Shown one piece after another: positions 1-6,381 of a DNA stretch of 6,401 bases. The notes under the pieces are model-generated. The model saw only the letters and a list, made by a program, of their open reading frames with translations, had not been told where the DNA came from and did not search any database. Made by a program: the position numbers and the translations under genes. Origin of the DNA: Candidatus Omnitrophota bacterium. GTDB lineage: Bacteria > Omnitrophota > Gorgyraeia > Duberdicusellales > 4484-171. Positions within the stretch are counted from its first letter, which is position 1, and each line of letters begins with the position of its first letter. The stretch lies in NCBI GenBank assembly GCA_030631705.1, contig DAOVKQ010000041.1, forward strand, positions 1 through 6,401. The letters run 5' to 3'.

Positions 1-219
1 TATTATTTCTTGCTCATAGCTGTGGCGGCTTTTAAACCGGCCGGGATCGACAAACACATTCTTTACGCCAAGCTTATCCGCCCTTTTTCTTGCATAGGCG
101 TATCTTTTATCAACAATGAGCAGTTTGACCTTGATTCCTTTTAATTTCTTTTTCTTACAAGCCTTAACAATCGCCTGGAAATTACTTCCATTACCTGAAG
201 CCAATACGGCACTATTCAT
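1..219 (-). CDS. purN: PurN, phosphoribosylglycinamide formyltransferase, N-terminal part (runs off the left edge)
   Basis: PurN transfers a formyl group from 10-formyltetrahydrofolate to GAR in the third step of de novo purine synthesis, in the cytosol. Only the first 73 residues are in the window. They begin with the family signature VLASGNGSNFQAI (residues 5-17). Its GSN at 11-13 lies in the loop that binds the GAR phosphate in E. coli PurN, at the same residue numbers. The segment DKRYAYARKRADKLGV (37-52) and the block around FKSRHSYEQEI (62-72) match the next helix and strand of the Rossmann-like fold. The catalytic His and Asp lie beyond the edge and cannot be checked. The ATG start is supported by an AGAGGAG just upstream and by an in-frame TAA at 246-244 that blocks extension. 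It follows rnfB by 78 bases on the same strand with no terminator seen, so cotranscription with rnf is possible. Confidence 0.93.
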   Translation of the reverse strand, partial: MNSAVLASGNGSNFQAIVKACKKKKLKGIKVKLLIVDKRYAYARKRADKLGVKNVFVDPGRFKSRHSYEQEII

Positions 220-223
220 AATA

Positions 224-230
224 CTCCTCT
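224..230 (-). promoter_or_regulatory. Shine-Dalgarno sequence of purN
   Basis: AGAGGAG on the minus strand, four bases before the purN ATG. It is the clearest ribosome binding site in the window and fixes the purN start. The spacing is slightly short. A second strong-looking GGAGG at 255-251 has no start codon at a usable distance. Confidence 0.7.
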
Positions 231-297
231 GGTTTACTCCGAATTATTATCCTCCAGTAACGCTCTTTCGACTTCAACAATCCCTTTAAGCATTCTA

Positions 298-1101
298 TTA
301 CTCTTGGATTAAAATACACTTGGTAGGACACTTGATTCTAGCTTGTTCCAACGGCTTCTCATTATTAACTTTAACCCGATCTATATGGGAAAGATTTTCA
401 GTTAAATAATACGGTGAGTTATCAACTTTTACACATATACCGCAGGCAATACAGCCTTTGCTACACAGTTCCCTGACGTTTACAGCTTTATCTTTATTGT
501 TGCAAGCAATGTAATACAATTTTAAATCCTTGTTTAAAGATACGAACTCAAAAAGATTGCGCGGACAAATTTCAATGCACTTTCCGCAGCCAATACATCT
601 CTCTATATCTACATACACTCTACCCTCTTTTAAGCTAATTGCTTCCTTAGGACATACCTCAAGGCAATCGCCATAGCCCAGGCACCCATAACGACAAACA
701 ATATTGCCGCCGATAATATCCGATATTCTGCATGTGTTCGGTCCAATATAACAGCGTCCTTTTTTGTCTTTATTTTCTGCTCCGCAACGGCAAAAAACAA
801 CTCTTCTTTCACCCCCAACATGACCAGCTAATCCCAATAATGAGGTTATATTTTTATTAACTTCTTCCCCCCCGGGCAGGCAGCCTGAGAATATACTGCG
901 CTCTTTAACTACTGCCTCCGCAAACGGCCGGCAGCCGCTGAAACCGCACGCCCCGCAATTCAAACCCGGAAGACTCATCATAACTTTCTCTACTCTTGGA
1001 TCTTCTTCTACCCTTAGTTTTCTGCTCAAAAAGGCGAGAAGTAAAGCAAAAATAAACCCCACAATGCTCAACACTAATATTGAAATCTGAATCTCTTTCA
1101 T
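298..1101 (-). CDS. rnfB: RnfB, ferredoxin-like electron-entry subunit of the Rnf complex
   Basis: RnfB is the cytoplasm-facing iron-sulfur subunit that takes electrons from reduced ferredoxin. It has 267 residues. A single N-terminal membrane anchor (about 6-25) is followed by VEEDPRVE and the first [4Fe-4S] domain, with Cys 49, 52, 57 and 74 (LNCGACGFSGC motif). A Cys-containing linker (104, 106, 117, 124) leads to two classical [4Fe-4S] motifs: Cys 136/140/146/150 and Cys 169/172/175/179 (CIGCGKCIEICP). A C-terminal ferredoxin-like domain has Cys 213, 217, 220, 223, 258 and 262. This is the long RnfB type of anaerobes. In that last domain the fourth Cys of the first motif is replaced by Asp227, and the first three Cys of the second motif are missing, so one cluster rather than two is expected. 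The start lies 13 bases after the rnfA stop without a clear Shine-Dalgarno sequence, but the N-terminus fits the family. The gene ends with tandem stops TAA TAG. Confidence 0.96.
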   Translation of the reverse strand: MKEIQISILVLSIVGFIFALLLAFLSRKLRVEEDPRVEKVMMSLPGLNCGACGFSGCRPFAEAVVKERSIFSGCLPGGEEVNKNITSLLGLAGHVGGERRVVFCRCGAENKDKKGRCYIGPNTCRISDIIGGNIVCRYGCLGYGDCLEVCPKEAISLKEGRVYVDIERCIGCGKCIEICPRNLFEFVSLNKDLKLYYIACNNKDKAVNVRELCSKGCIACGICVKVDNSPYYLTENLSHIDRVKVNNEKPLEQARIKCPTKCILIQE

Positions 1102-1114
1102 GCTGTCTAATAGC

Positions 1115-1696
1115 TTAAGAACTTACCAATCCGGAGAATCCCATAAATACTAACGTAAGTAATCCGGCAGCAATCAAAGTAAGAGATGCTCCTTTAAAAA
1201 CCGGGGGAACATCAGCATAATACATTTCTTCCCTTATACCGGCCATTATTAAAAGTACCAAAGAAAAACCTAAACCTCCGGAAAATCCAAACACCACAGA
1301 CTCAAGAAGATTATAACCTTTCGTTACCATAAAAAGCGCAGCTCCCAAAATAGCGCAATTTGTAGTAATAAGCGGAAGGTAAATGCCCAAAGCCTGATAC
1401 AAAGGAGGAGAAAACTTCCTTATAAACATCTCTACGATTTGGACTAATGAAGCAATTACCAGTATAAACACAACATATTCCAGGAAAAATAATCCGAATT
1501 TCACCAAAACAAGGTTATAAATAAGCCAGGTTATCGCAGTAGCTATAGTCATTACAAAGGTAACCGCCATGCCCATACCAAAAGCAGACTCTAATCTGCC
1601 TGACACTCCCAGAAAAGGGCAAATCCCCAAAAAATAAGAAAGAACAAAATTATTAACTAAAACCGTAGATATAAAAATAATTATCAGACTATTCAT
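1115..1696 (-). CDS. rnfA: RnfA, membrane subunit of the Rnf complex
   Basis: RnfA is an integral membrane subunit, homologous to NqrE of Na+-NQR. With RnfE it forms the membrane core that binds an iron-sulfur cluster between the two pseudo-symmetric halves. The protein has 193 residues, the usual length, with about six hydrophobic segments (roughly 4-24, 38-62, 72-92, 103-124, 131-152, 168-190). The signatures LVNNFVLSYFLGICPFLGVS (13-32) and TTNCAILGAALF (111-122) carry the two conserved cluster cysteines, Cys26 and Cys114. GIREEMYYADVP near 153-164 is also typical. I chose the ATG at 1696. A TTG one codon earlier is also possible, but the family starts close to this Met. No clear Shine-Dalgarno sequence precedes either codon. 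The gene follows rnfE by 50 bases and precedes rnfB by 13. Confidence 0.97.
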   Translation of the reverse strand: MNSLIIIFISTVLVNNFVLSYFLGICPFLGVSGRLESAFGMGMAVTFVMTIATAITWLIYNLVLVKFGLFFLEYVVFILVIASLVQIVEMFIRKFSPPLYQALGIYLPLITTNCAILGAALFMVTKGYNLLESVVFGFSGGLGFSLVLLIMAGIREEMYYADVPPVFKGASLTLIAAGLLTLVFMGFSGLVSS

Positions 1697-1706
1697 CAAA
1701 ATCTTG

Positions 1707-1734
1707 GATTCTCGATACTAGATTTCCGATGCCC
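1707..1734. repeat. Four-copy degenerate 7-base tandem repeat in the rnfE-rnfA gap
   Basis: On the plus strand four adjacent 7-base units read GATTCTC, GATACTA, GATTTCC and GATGCCC. All share GAT at the start, followed by a variable base and pyrimidines. They fill most of the 50-base gap between the rnfE stop and the rnfA start, and would be transcribed as the complementary strand in the rnfA leader. Possible readings are a decayed microsatellite-like expansion, a protein-binding site or chance. No function can be assigned. Confidence 0.45.
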
Positions 1735-1746
1735 GTTTTTTTATTA

Positions 1747-2331
1747 TCATTTTTGTTCTATTCTATTCATTATCGCCACCATTAATCCTAAAACCAAAAA
1801 CGCCCCCGCAGGCAAAATCATAACTATTAAAGGATTGTAGGCTTGCGGCATTATTGTTATTCCCATTATACTCCCGGCACCAAGTATTTCCCGTATTGAT
1901 CCAAGGAGAAATAACCCCCAGGCAAACCCAAACCCCATGCCCAATGCATCTATTAAAGAATCGGCCATATGATGCTTAGAAGCAAATGCTTCACAGCGCC
2001 CTAGAATTATGCAATTAACCACAATCAAAGGAACATAGGGACCTAAGGCACGGCTTATTTGGGGAAACTGAGCCTTAAGAAATATGTCAACGATAGTGAC
2101 AAATGTAGCAATGATTACAGTATAGACGGCGATACGAACCTGATGAGGAACAACTTTCTTGATTAAGGACACTACAAACGATGAGAAGAAAAGAACAAAG
2201 ACTACTGCCAGGCCCATAGATAATCCGTTTATTGCCGTGGTAGTCACTGCTAATGTGGGACACATTCCTAAAAGCTGCCGCAGCACAGGATGTTCTTTCC
2301 ATAATCCTTTAAGAAAATTCGTTTTGCTCAT
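1747..2331 (-). CDS. rnfE: RnfE, membrane subunit of the Rnf complex
   Basis: RnfE is the NqrD homologue and the pseudo-symmetric partner of RnfA in the membrane core. It has 194 residues, normal for the family, with a hydrophilic N-terminus and about six membrane segments (the clearest at roughly 36-58, 68-87, 98-112, 128-147 and 168-189). The motifs NFLKGLWKEHPVLRQLLGMC (5-24) and YVPLIVVNCIILGRCEAFAS (99-118) carry the cluster cysteines Cys24 and Cys107. GSIREILGAGSIMG (144-157) distinguishes it from RnfA. The start is the only suitable Met before the conserved N-terminus. It has no adjacent Shine-Dalgarno sequence. The nearest purine-rich runs, AGGAG at 2380-2376 and GGAAAG at 2371-2366, are 34 or more bases away. 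The gene lies 59 bases after rnfG. Confidence 0.97.
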   Translation of the reverse strand: MSKTNFLKGLWKEHPVLRQLLGMCPTLAVTTTAINGLSMGLAVVFVLFFSSFVVSLIKKVVPHQVRIAVYTVIIATFVTIVDIFLKAQFPQISRALGPYVPLIVVNCIILGRCEAFASKHHMADSLIDALGMGFGFAWGLFLLGSIREILGAGSIMGITIMPQAYNPLIVMILPAGAFLVLGLMVAIMNRIEQK

Positions 2332-2390
2332 GACTTTTAACGCTGATACACTTTGTGTTTTTATACTTTCCTATACTCCTAAAAAAACAT

Positions 2391-2945
2391 TCATTTTTCT
2401 AATAATCTCTCGCGTAACTGGTTTATTTTATCATTTAAAATATTTACTACAGCTCTCGAAGAAACCGTCGCGCCGGTAATAGCCCGTATTTGATTATCTT
2501 TATTGGGAACATCTTTTACGTATTCAATAGGCAAAGATATTATCAGATTATTGAATTGCCTTTTGAACGCTTCGCCTTGTATCTTATCTCCCAGCCCGGG
2601 AGTTTCCACGGAATCGATTATCTCTATACCTTTCATTTCATCAAAACACGGATTCACTGCTGCTAAAATCTTTATCTTACCCTGATAACCCTGGCCCTCA
2701 GCCAAAAAAACATAACCAATCAAATCACCTTTATTATCAAAAAGTTTATAAATAACATCGTTTCCCGCCTTAACTTCGGTTACTTTTTCTGCGGAAGGTG
2801 CTAATCTATAGATTGCTTCCTGCTGAATTTTGTTATTATTACCTTCTATCTTTTCCCTAGCTAAAGCAAAAATAAAAGAAAGAAAGAAAGCACAAATAAC
2901 ACAAACTAATGTTAATACTCCGATTATCTTAATAGTATCTTTCAT
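2391..2945 (-). CDS. rnfG: RnfG, FMN-binding subunit of the Rnf complex
   Basis: RnfG is anchored in the membrane by one N-terminal helix (about 7-29), with an FMN-binding domain on the outer face. It carries covalently bound FMN in the electron path across the membrane and is homologous to NqrC. The 184-residue protein shows GYQGKIKILAAVN (86-98), ETPGLGDKI (114-122) and the flavinylation motif ITGATVSSRAV (156-166). Thr160 is the expected attachment site for FMN through a phosphoester bond. The ATG overlaps the rnfD stop in an ATGA arrangement (2945-2942), which points to translational coupling. A GGAAG lies immediately before the start. FMN loading normally needs an ApbE-type flavin transferase, which is not in this window. 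Family assignment is firm. Confidence 0.97.
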   Translation of the reverse strand: MKDTIKIIGVLTLVCVICAFFLSFIFALAREKIEGNNNKIQQEAIYRLAPSAEKVTEVKAGNDVIYKLFDNKGDLIGYVFLAEGQGYQGKIKILAAVNPCFDEMKGIEIIDSVETPGLGDKIQGEAFKRQFNNLIISLPIEYVKDVPNKDNQIRAITGATVSSRAVVNILNDKINQLRERLLEK

Positions 2946-3871
2946 CTTCCAAAACTCAAAGGCCTGGTATACCTATTAATTAAAGGCACTATAGCGTTCA
3001 TAAAAAGTATAGAATACATTACTCCTTCAGCAAGACCGCCAAAATATCTTATTACCATTATTAACACAGCGCATCCTATGCCGTAGGTAAAGCGTCCTTT
3101 TTTGGTTACCGGTGTAGTTACGGGATCGGTAGCCATAAAAAATACTCCCAGCATAATGCCGCCGCTAAAAAGATGAAACAGCGGTGAGCCATTCAAAGGA
3201 TTTATAACATAAAATGCCAGCGAAATTAGCGAAATAACACTCAGTATACTCAACGGTATGCGCCAGTCAATTATCCGCCGCAGCAGAAGATAAAGTCCAC
3301 CGGCGATCAGCAATAAAGCACTGGTTTCTCCTAAACACCCCGGTATATTCCCCAGCATAACATCGGCAATAGATGAAAATATGCGATGATCGAACTTCCT
3401 TAGGGCTAAAGGAGTGGCGCCGGTTACAGCTGATAAACTAAACGGCATTACCCAGGTAGTAATCATTTTAGGATACGCAGCCGCAAGAAAAGCTCTTCCT
3501 GCCAAAGCGGGATTAAAAATATTATAACCTAACCCTCCGAAAATATGCTTTGCTATGAACATCGCGAATATAGAACCCAAAGTAGCCGCGTACCAGGAAA
3601 TAGAAGGCGGAAGCGAAAGAGCAAGCAATAACCCGCTCAGCGCGGCGCTTCCGTCTTTTAAGGTGGATGGCATTTTGCGCAAACGTAAAATAACACCTTC
3701 AGTTAAAACACAACTCACAACGCAATTCACAATCACAAATAAAGCCTTCAGTTTGAAAAAATACACAGAAACTAAAACGACCGGGATTAAGGCGTAAATC
3801 ACTTGATACATTATCTTGGATGTAGTAAGTTCGGATTTTTGATGAGGAGACGAACTAATTATCAATTGCAT
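2942..3871 (-). CDS. rnfD: RnfD, membrane FMN-binding subunit of the Rnf complex
   Basis: RnfD is a polytopic membrane protein homologous to NqrB that carries covalent FMN. From the chosen ATG it has 309 residues, starting MQLIISSSPHQKSELTT, which matches the family N-terminus (SSSPH). An upstream in-frame ATG at 3946 would add 25 residues unlike RnfD, lying inside rnfC, so I reject it. Features in order: about nine or ten membrane segments; GGLGYNIFNPALAGRAFL (112-129); the flavinylation motif VTGATPLA (149-156) with Thr153 as expected FMN site; and FFMATDPVTTPVTKKGR (244-260). The gene overlaps the end of rnfC by 17 bases, with a weak CAGG upstream, and overlaps rnfG by 4 bases. These overlaps suggest coupled translation of C, D and G. 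Confidence 0.96.
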   Translation of the reverse strand: MQLIISSSPHQKSELTTSKIMYQVIYALIPVVLVSVYFFKLKALFVIVNCVVSCVLTEGVILRLRKMPSTLKDGSAALSGLLLALSLPPSISWYAATLGSIFAMFIAKHIFGGLGYNIFNPALAGRAFLAAAYPKMITTWVMPFSLSAVTGATPLALRKFDHRIFSSIADVMLGNIPGCLGETSALLLIAGGLYLLLRRIIDWRIPLSILSVISLISLAFYVINPLNGSPLFHLFSGGIMLGVFFMATDPVTTPVTKKGRFTYGIGCAVLIMVIRYFGGLAEGVMYSILFMNAIVPLINRYTRPLSFGR

Positions 3872-5138
3872 ATTTTTTACCTGTTCTAATATATTGCACA
3901 ATCGGAATCTTAGCCGGACATACATAAGTACAGCATCCGCATTCAATACAATCGTTTAAATAAAGGCTGCCTAGGTCAAATTCATTGCGCTTAACCTTTT
4001 TTACATATTCGCTGGGAATGAGTTCCATCGGACAGGCATCCACGCAACGCGCGCATCTTATGCAATTAGACTCCTCATCTAAAGCCGCTTCTTCTTTTGT
4101 TAAAAAAAGTATTCCGCTGGTTCCCTTTAAAATAGAATATTCTAAACTATCCAAAGCAATGCCCATCATTGGACCGCCGTAAATCACCTTAACAGGATCT
4201 TGTTTAAACTCTAAAATTCCGGCATCAAACAATTCTTTGATCCCTGTTCCTATTTTAACCCAGAGATTCTTGGGTTTCTTCAAAGCCCCTCCGGCAAAAG
4301 TAACTATTCTTTCAATAAGCGGTTTATTAAAATATATTGCTTCATATACGGCAAACGCAGTCCCTACGTTTTGCACCATACAGTTCACATCAAAAGGAAA
4401 GCCTCCGGAAGGAACTTTCCTTTTGGTAAGCTTATATATCAACTGTTTCTCCGATCCCTGAGGATAGATACTCTTTAAAATCGCGATTTTAAAATTTGGG
4501 AAATCTGATTTCTTCGTATTCACTAAAAGATTGAACTTTTTGATTGCTTCCGGTTTATTATCTTCTATAGCGAAAATAACCTGTTTAACCGACAGAATCT
4601 TCCCTAATATACCCGCGCCGCTGAATATACCTTCTGTATTCTCTAGCATCAGCCTATAATCACAGGATAAATAGGGTTCGCACTCGCAGCCGTTCATTAT
4701 CAATGTGTCGACTTCTTTAGGCGGAGATAATTTAACATGCGTAGGGAAGCAAGCCCCTCCCATACCTACAATGCCGCTTCTGGTTATTATTTCAAGAAGT
4801 TCCTTTTTGCTAAAACTTCCCGCGCCTTTTTGTCTGGTATAATCTTTACTGCCCTCCAGGCAATTTAATATAACAGCCGGACTTTTTGTTAATACCGGAT
4901 GGTTAAAATCAACTATTGATGCAACCTTCCCCCTTTTCGGCGCACTCAAATACGCCGATATTAAGCCGTCGCTCTTAGCCAGTAGCTCTGCTTCTTTAAC
5001 TTCCCTGCCTGGTTCAACACAAGCACAAGACGGTTTTCCCGTATGCTGGCTCAAAGGCAAATAAAGCTTTTTTACATCAAAAAACTTACTCGTTTGTGAA
5101 TTATGTTGAGGATTCTTTTTCTCTTTAGTATTGATCAT
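3855..5138 (-). CDS. rnfC: RnfC, NADH-binding iron-sulfur flavoprotein of the Rnf complex
   Basis: RnfC is the peripheral cytoplasmic subunit that reduces NAD+ (or oxidises NADH). Its fold resembles the 51-kDa subunit of complex I. The 427-residue protein shows LPLSQHTGKPS (27-37), the FMN/NADH-site block VGMGGACFPTHVKL (124-137), ECEPYLSCDYRLM (152-164), YPQGSEKQLIYKLTKRKVPS (225-244), QNVGTAFAVYEA (256-267) and GGPMMGIAL (321-329). Two [4Fe-4S] motifs follow: Cys 359/362/365/369 and Cys 397/400/403/407. It lacks the Ala/Lys-rich C-terminal extension of E. coli RsxC. It also lacks the usual N-terminal GG-x-HPP segment. An in-frame TAA at 5144-5142, one codon before the ATG, shows that this is not a wrong start choice. 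Extra cysteines at 130, 151 and 159 lie near the flavin-site motifs. The start overlaps the upstream exporter gene by 14 bases. Confidence 0.97.
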   Translation of the reverse strand: MINTKEKKNPQHNSQTSKFFDVKKLYLPLSQHTGKPSCACVEPGREVKEAELLAKSDGLISAYLSAPKRGKVASIVDFNHPVLTKSPAVILNCLEGSKDYTRQKGAGSFSKKELLEIITRSGIVGMGGACFPTHVKLSPPKEVDTLIMNGCECEPYLSCDYRLMLENTEGIFSGAGILGKILSVKQVIFAIEDNKPEAIKKFNLLVNTKKSDFPNFKIAILKSIYPQGSEKQLIYKLTKRKVPSGGFPFDVNCMVQNVGTAFAVYEAIYFNKPLIERIVTFAGGALKKPKNLWVKIGTGIKELFDAGILEFKQDPVKVIYGGPMMGIALDSLEYSILKGTSGILFLTKEEAALDEESNCIRCARCVDACPMELIPSEYVKKVKRNEFDLGSLYLNDCIECGCCTYVCPAKIPIVQYIRTGKKYAIDN

Positions 5139-6381
5139 TTTTTACCAACAGGTTACTAAAAGAAATAACTACTACCACTACGCTTATTCCTACAATAACT
5201 CTTAGCGGGCCGAAATATTCCGCCAGGTAGGAAGAAATAAACATAAAAATAATAAACGCAAGGTGAATCACTACTTCAAGAGAGCTAAAAATACGTCCCC
5301 ATAGATTATTGTCGCTGCCTTTATGGATTAAACTGTTGACCCCGACTACAATCGGCGCGACAATGACCCCCAGCACAAAACATGAAAAGAAAGCAAAGAT
5401 TTTTGAAGGATAACTTTTTAACATAAAAGCAAAAAACATCAAATACAGTCCGGAAAAAATCATTGCAATGTTTATTGTTTTCTCCGCTCTCATTTTATGG
5501 CCAAACCGTCCGTAAATAAGCGTGCCGGAAAAAAGGCCAAAACCGCAGGCTACAGCTAATATCCCCAAATCTAAGGTAACTGTTGAAAGGACATTTTGAA
5601 TAAACACAACAAATACAACGTATAGGGAGCCGATAAAAGAAAAAAGAGTAAAAAATATTTTAGAAGCATACCTGGTTTCCCGGGAATTAAAAAGATAATG
5701 CACTCCTTCTTTGATCTCTGAAACAAAGGAACGTTTTACCGTCTTTATCGCGTCTTTACTTAAATTAATCAGATCAAAAGCCTTAAACGTACTGCGTTCT
5801 CCTATTTTCATAAAACATATACAGAGCCCGGAAAGGAAAAAGGTTAGAGCGTCAACGATAAAAGCTATATTCAAGCCCCACCTTTCGACAATTATCCCCC
5901 CTAAACCGAGTCCAAGCATAGCCGCAATCATAGCCGTAGTAGAAATCAGCGAATTAGCCAGAAAAATATCTTTTCCTTCCACTAAAGAGGGCACAATCGC
6001 CATCTTTGCCGGTATGAAAAATCTGCCCACGCAAAAAGAAAGAAAAATAAAACAGTAAACAAAAAACAAAGAATGCCAACGGAAAAAGAAAATAGGAATA
6101 AGCACAATAAATATACCGCGTAGAAAATCAGACCAGTACATCGTCTTTCGTTTATTCCACCTATCTACATAGACTCCGGCTACAGGAGAAATTAAAAATA
6201 CAGGAATTACGGCTAAACTCATAATCTTAGCCAGGCTTAACGAAGAAAAAGGTTTTATCTGATACACAAGGCCGATTAAAGCCATCTGCGTAAGTCTATC
6301 TCCGAATTGAGAAATAATCTGTCCCAACCACAAAAATAAAAAGTTCTTTCTTTTCAGAATTCTGAAATAAGCTGAAAACAT
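5125..6381 (-). CDS. MFS exporter, MFS_3 / EntS-MefA-like, substrate unknown
   Basis: This 418-residue protein is a major facilitator superfamily transporter, with about twelve hydrophobic segments. The N-terminus (KNFLFLWLGQIISQFGDRLT, residues 12-31) is typical of the drug and siderophore exporter branch. The loop 2-3 motif A appears as GVYVDRWNKRKTM (69-81). The block GRFFIPAKMAIVPSLV (119-134), then LANSLISTTAM (141-151) and LGLGLGGIIVERWG (156-169), fits the MFS_3 type. A long basic middle loop (about 192-237) separates the two six-helix halves. Substrate cannot be read from sequence. The family exports macrolides, siderophores or other small molecules by proton or Na+ antiport. Its stop overlaps rnfC by 14 bases, so it appears to be the first visible gene of the rnf operon. 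Only 20 AT-rich bases lie upstream in the window, with no Shine-Dalgarno sequence, but the start fits the family. Confidence 0.88.
   Translation of the reverse strand: MFSAYFRILKRKNFLFLWLGQIISQFGDRLTQMALIGLVYQIKPFSSLSLAKIMSLAVIPVFLISPVAGVYVDRWNKRKTMYWSDFLRGIFIVLIPIFFFRWHSLFFVYCFIFLSFCVGRFFIPAKMAIVPSLVEGKDIFLANSLISTTAMIAAMLGLGLGGIIVERWGLNIAFIVDALTFFLSGLCICFMKIGERSTFKAFDLINLSKDAIKTVKRSFVSEIKEGVHYLFNSRETRYASKIFFTLFSFIGSLYVVFVVFIQNVLSTVTLDLGILAVACGFGLFSGTLIYGRFGHKMRAEKTINIAMIFSGLYLMFFAFMLKSYPSKIFAFFSCFVLGVIVAPIVVGVNSLIHKGSDNNLWGRIFSSLEVVIHLAFIIFMFISSYLAEYFGPLRVIVGISVVVVVISFSNLLVKNDQY

Noticed and set aside
232..261. Inverted repeat GTTTACT / AGTAAC between rnfB and purN as a terminator
   Set aside because: The stem is only six pairs with a bulge and a 17-base loop, and no T run follows on the minus strand.
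240..285. Promoter for purN with TTGAAG and GATAAT
   Set aside because: The two boxes are 20 bases apart, too far for a normal sigma-70 promoter, and such matches are common in AT-rich DNA.
1697..1699. TTG as the start of rnfA
   Set aside because: It is one codon before an ATG and adds one residue. Nothing upstream favours it, so ATG 1696 is preferred.
3872..3946. Longer RnfD beginning at the upstream ATG 3946
   Set aside because: The extra 25 residues are unlike RnfD and lie fully inside rnfC over its second iron-sulfur motif. The MQLIISSSPH start at 3871 matches the family.
5711..6058. Plus-strand open frame of 115 codons opposite the exporter gene
   Set aside because: It lies antisense within a well-supported membrane protein gene, has no recognisable domain or ribosome binding site, and reads like a composition shadow. 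The other plus-strand frames (for example 2159-2479, 2503-2685, 3555-3797, 3985-4182, 4237-4461) are rejected for the same reason.
298..6381. Na+-translocating NQR (nqrABCDEF) instead of Rnf
   Set aside because: The cluster has RnfB and RnfC iron-sulfur proteins and the order C-D-G-E-A-B. There is no NqrA or NqrF.
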